Below are positions 6,389 to 9,048 of a DNA stretch of 9,048 nucleotides, piece by piece. Source of the stretch: Paracoccaceae bacterium (lineage in GTDB: Bacteria > Pseudomonadota > Alphaproteobacteria > Rhodobacterales > Rhodobacteraceae); contig SBFT01000285.1 in the NCBI GenBank assembly GCA_006227805.1, positions 1-9,048 on the forward strand, given 5' to 3'. Each line of letters starts with the position of its first letter. Position 1 is the first letter of the stretch. Below the pieces are notes generated by a model, which did not search any database, was not told the DNA's origin, and worked only from the letters and a program-made list of their open reading frames with translations. A program made the translations under genes and the position numbers.

Positions 6389-8272
6389 ATGAGCGATCCG
6401 CGCCCGATTTTCGACGCCGCCCGGTTCGCCGCCGGGCCCGACACCCACAGGCTGCTGGGCCGCATCCTGGTCGAGACCGGGGCGATCGGCGCGGATGCGC
6501 TGGTCCATGCGCTGGACCAGCAGACCCGCGTCGATGCCCCTCTGGGCGAAATCCTCGTGGCCGAAGGGGCCGTCGATGCCGCCACGATCCTGTCGGCAGT
6601 CGCCGCCCAGCGCGGATTGCAGAGCGTCGACCTCGACGCCGCACCGCCGGACGAGGACCTGGCCGATCTTGCCCCGCGCCGGATCTGGATGCGCCACCAG
6701 GCCGTGCCCTGGGCGCGGCTGGGCCCCGCGATCCTGGTGGCGATGGCCCGGCCCGACCGTCTGGAGAGCCTGCGCGCCGACCTGCCGGCGGGGTTTCCCC
6801 CCCTGATCGCCGTCGTGGCACCCGAGGTCCAGATCGACCGCGCGCTGGCGCGCGGGTTCCGCGACGCCCTGCTGGTCCAGGCGGAAGAACGCGTGGCGGC
6901 CCGGTTCTCGTGCCGCGACTGGCGGCCCGTCACGCCGCGCGGCGCGGCCGGGATTGCGGCGGGATTGGTCGGCCTGGCGACATTGGTGGCATTGTCGCCG
7001 CAAATGGCGCTGGTCACGCTCTGCTGGGTCGCGATCCTGTCGCTGTCCTGCATCACGACCCTGAAACTCCTGGGCCTTCTGTCGCGCCTCAGCGACCTGT
7101 TGCACGGCGCGCCGCCTGCCCCGGGGGTGGCGCGCCTGCCCCGGATCAGCATCATGGTCCCCCTCTTCCGCGAGACCGAGATCGCCGGGGCGCTGGTCCG
7201 GCGGCTGCGGCGGCTCAGCTACCCCAAGGCGCTTCTCGACGTGATCCTGGTGCTGGAGGAGAAGGACACCCTGACCCGCGACGCCATCGCGCGGACCGAT
7301 CTGCCGCCCTGGATGCGCGTGATCGAGGTCCCGGCCAGGGGGGGGCTGACCACCAAGCCCCGCGCGCTGAACTACGCGCTGGACTTCTGCCGCGGCGAGA
7401 TCATCGGCATCTGGGACGCCGAGGACGCGCCGGCCCCGGACCAGCTCGAGCAGGTCGCCGCCCATTTCGCGGCGGCGAGCCCGGAGGTGGTCTGCCTTCA
7501 GGGAATGCTCGATTACTACAATCCCCATGCCAACTGGCTGGCGCGCTGCTTCACCATCGAATACGCAAGCTGGTTCCGCGTGATCCTGCCCGGCATCGCG
7601 CGGCTGGGACTGGTGGTGCCTCTGGGCGGCACGACGCTGTTCATCCGCCGCGACGCGATCCTCGAGATGGGCGGCTGGGACGCGCACAACGTCACCGAGG
7701 ATGCCGATCTGGGTCTGCGCATCGCGCGCTTCGGCAAGCGGACCGAGGTGATCCCCACCGCCACCTGGGAAGAGGCCAATTGCCGGCCCTGGCCCTGGAT
7801 CAAGCAACGCTCGCGCTGGCTGAAGGGTTTCATGATGACCTGGGCGGTGCACATGCGCGACCCCGGCCAATTGCTGCGCGACCTGGGCTGGTGGCGGTTC
7901 CTGGGCGTCCAGGCCTTCTTCGCGGGCACGCTGGCGCAGTTTCTGTTTGCGCCGGTCCTGTGGAGTTTCTGGATGATCCCCTTCGGCCTGTCGCACCCGA
8001 TGTCGGCCAGCGTCCCCTCCGGGGTGGTGATGGGCTTCGGCGCGCTGTTCCTGCTGACCGAAGCCGTGAACCTCTGCGTCGCGCTGCTGGCCGTCTCGGG
8101 GCCCCGGCACCGGTTCCTGATGCCCTGGGCCTTCACCATGCCCCTCTATTTCCCGCTGGGCGTGATCGCCGTCTGGAAGGCCTTGTGGGAGGTCTTCCTG
8201 AAGCCCTTCTACTGGGACAAGACCCGGCATGGGCAATCCCCCGCCGAACAGGCGCTCGACACGGTTCCCTGA
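6389..8272 (+). CDS. Membrane family 2 glycosyltransferase with N-terminal MshEN-like (c-di-GMP-type) domain
   Basis: Probable processive inner-membrane glycosyltransferase making a surface polysaccharide; donor sugar and polymer are unknown. Order in the 627 aa: an MshEN/T2SSE-N-like domain (about 20-150) with two 24-residue motifs (22-45 and 51-74, each LGxxLVxxG...Q) separated by five residues; two membrane segments (about 184-203 and 207-230); a cytosolic GT2 domain (about 250-480) with ISIMVPLFRE (253-262), KPRALNYAL (323-331), the DxD-like DAED (343-346), TED (436-438, D438 the expected base) and QRSRW (473-477, QxxRW); then three or more membrane segments (about 502-530, 545-569, 578-600). 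The DxD/TED/QxxRW set resembles cellulose- and NfrB-like synthases. MshEN domains of this kind bind c-di-GMP. An in-frame TAA at 6338 and no other start codon before 6389 fix the start; the Shine-Dalgarno is weak. The gene stands alone, without bcs-like partners. Confidence 0.88.
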   Translation: MSDPRPIFDAARFAAGPDTHRLLGRILVETGAIGADALVHALDQQTRVDAPLGEILVAEGAVDAATILSAVAAQRGLQSVDLDAAPPDEDLADLAPRRIWMRHQAVPWARLGPAILVAMARPDRLESLRADLPAGFPPLIAVVAPEVQIDRALARGFRDALLVQAEERVAARFSCRDWRPVTPRGAAGIAAGLVGLATLVALSPQMALVTLCWVAILSLSCITTLKLLGLLSRLSDLLHGAPPAPGVARLPRISIMVPLFRETEIAGALVRRLRRLSYPKALLDVILVLEEKDTLTRDAIARTDLPPWMRVIEVPARGGLTTKPRALNYALDFCRGEIIGIWDAEDAPAPDQLEQVAAHFAAASPEVVCLQGMLDYYNPHANWLARCFTIEYASWFRVILPGIARLGLVVPLGGTTLFIRRDAILEMGGWDAHNVTEDADLGLRIARFGKRTEVIPTATWEEANCRPWPWIKQRSRWLKGFMMTWAVHMRDPGQLLRDLGWWRFLGVQAFFAGTLAQFLFAPVLWSFWMIPFGLSHPMSASVPSGVVMGFGALFLLTEAVNLCVALLAVSGPRHRFLMPWAFTMPLYFPLGVIAVWKALWEVFLKPFYWDKTRHGQSPAEQALDTVP

Positions 8273-8282
8273 GCGCGGGGGC

Positions 8283-8918
8283 CTAGCGTTCGGCCTTGCG
8301 GCGCTCGGCGTCCAGTTGCAGCCGCGTCATGAAGGCGATCGAGATGTGATCGCGCAGCGCCTTGTCGGCGGCGTCCTCGTCGCGCGCCTCGATGGCGCGC
8401 ACGATACCGTCATGTTCCTCCTGCGCGATGCGGCCCCGACCGCGCGCGGCCAGCGACGTGCTTGCCATCAGCGCCATGGTCCGGTGCACCAGGTCCAGCT
8501 GCTGGACCAGGAAACGGTTGTGCGAGGCCAGGTGGATCTGCTTGTGGAACCGCCGGTTCGCCCGCGACAGCGCCGTGGGATCGTCCACCAGGGCGTTGTC
8601 CTCCTCGACCATCCGGCGCAGCAGGGTCACTTCCTCGTCGGTGGCGTGACGCGCGGCCAGGCGCGCGGCCAGGCCTTCCAGTTCGCGGCGCACGACGTAG
8701 AGTTCGGACATCTGGTTGTGGTCGAGCGAGGCGACGATCAGCGACCGCCCGTCGCGTTCCAGGAGAGACTGCGTCTCGAGCCGCTGCAACGCCTCGCGGA
8801 TGGGCGTGCGGGAGACCCCGAACCGTTCGGCCAGTTCGCTCTCCACCAGCCGGTCGCCGGGGCGGTAGATGCCCTGGTCGATCGCCTCGAGGATCAGCGT
8901 ATAGGCATCCTTCTGCAC
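8283..8918 (-). CDS. GntR family transcriptional regulator, FCD (FadR-like) subfamily
   Basis: DNA-binding regulator that probably responds to a small carboxylate. The 211-aa product has an N-terminal winged helix-turn-helix (about 3-65) with PGDRLVESELAERFGVSRTP (20-39) and IREALQRLE (40-48), then an all-helical FCD ligand-binding domain (about 70-200). FCD metal-site histidines are visible as H125 (RRFHKQIH), H169 (EEHDGI) and H191 (RDHI). The position four residues before H125, usually Asp, is N121 here. The start is a GTG at 8918: an in-frame TGA lies seven codons upstream, no other start codon occurs between, and AGGAAGG (8929-8935, minus strand) sits 10 nt before it. The gene converges with the glycosyltransferase (10-bp gap), so the two are unlikely to be functionally linked. 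Such regulators often control a divergent catabolic gene, which here would lie beyond the right edge. Confidence 0.93.
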   Translation of the reverse strand: MQKDAYTLILEAIDQGIYRPGDRLVESELAERFGVSRTPIREALQRLETQSLLERDGRSLIVASLDHNQMSELYVVRRELEGLAARLAARHATDEEVTLLRRMVEEDNALVDDPTALSRANRRFHKQIHLASHNRFLVQQLDLVHRTMALMASTSLAARGRGRIAQEEHDGIVRAIEARDEDAADKALRDHISIAFMTRLQLDAERRKAER

Positions 8919-8959
8919 CGCCGCCCGGCCTTCCTGTCACGCCCCCGTTACGAGGCCGC

Positions 8960-8988
8960 ACCCTATCCGCCACCCCTTTGGCGATCAA
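8960..8988 (-). promoter_or_regulatory. Candidate promoter/operator of the GntR-family gene
   Basis: On the minus strand TTGATC (8988-8983) and TAGGGT (8965-8960) are spaced by 17 bp, about 41 bp before the GTG start. The spacer contains an inverted repeat, CGCCA (8968-8972) and TGGCG (8979-8983), which could be an autoregulatory operator. The -10 match is poor (3 of 6), so this is tentative. Confidence 0.3.
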
Positions 8989-9015
8989 CCCTTCCCAAGG
9001 CGGCCGCCCCGGCCT

Positions 9016-9048
9016 ATGTCACGGCCCATGCCGCACGAACAGTTCGCC
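9016..9048 (+). CDS. Possible start of a divergent gene cut by the window edge
   Basis: An ATG at 9016 (and an in-frame ATG at 9028) opens a frame that runs to the window end; only 11 residues are visible, ending in PHEQFA. The position, divergent from the GntR-family regulator, is where its target gene would be expected. There is no clear Shine-Dalgarno, and the fragment is too short to identify, so this may be non-coding. Confidence 0.2.
   Translation, partial: MSRPMPHEQFA

Overview
This is a high-GC window from an alphaproteobacterium, most likely a member of the Rhodobacteraceae (Rhodobacter/Paracoccus/Roseobacter group). The evidence is the strong G/C third-position bias, an aa3 oxidase subunit I whose ligand positions run one residue behind Paracoccus denitrificans numbering, LipB, YciB and CarA proteins of the alphaproteobacterial type, FNR-like and CtrA-like sites, and a carA gene divergent from a GatB/YqeY gene. 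The assignment rests on recalled family features; no search was run.

Layout from left to right. lipB (+, lipoate attachment) converges with a two-gene minus-strand unit, a HIT-family hydrolase followed by yciB (inner-membrane septation/envelope protein). A 235-bp divergent region separates the HIT gene from ctaD (+, catalytic subunit of aa3 cytochrome c oxidase). It holds an FNR/FixK-type half-palindromic box and a strong ctaD ribosome-binding site. ctaD ends in a textbook rho-independent terminator. A small DUF2244 membrane protein (+) follows and converges, with a 4-bp gap, on a GatB/YqeY-like gene (-). That gene is divergent from carA (+, small subunit of carbamoyl-phosphate synthetase), and the 186-bp gap between them contains candidate promoters for both directions. 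After carA comes a stand-alone 627-aa membrane glycosyltransferase (+) with an N-terminal MshEN-like (c-di-GMP-binding type) domain. It converges with a GntR/FCD-family regulator (-) read from a GTG start. The last ~130 bp hold the regulator's candidate promoter and possibly the first codons of a divergent gene cut by the window edge.

Most of the window is ordinary housekeeping: lipoylation, respiration, pyrimidine/arginine precursor supply and envelope maintenance. No mobile element, CRISPR array, tRNA or rRNA was seen. The part most worth a second look is the glycosyltransferase. Two tandem 24-residue MshEN motifs separated by exactly five residues are fused to two membrane segments and a GT2 domain with DxD-like, TED and QxxRW motifs. 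A TTAACCAT sequence, identical to the CtrA half-site, lies 44 bp upstream of its start codon. Together these suggest a c-di-GMP-gated, cell-cycle-regulated surface-polysaccharide synthase, which is inference. The second point of interest is the FNR-type box between the HIT gene and ctaD, which would tie the low-affinity oxidase to oxygen status.
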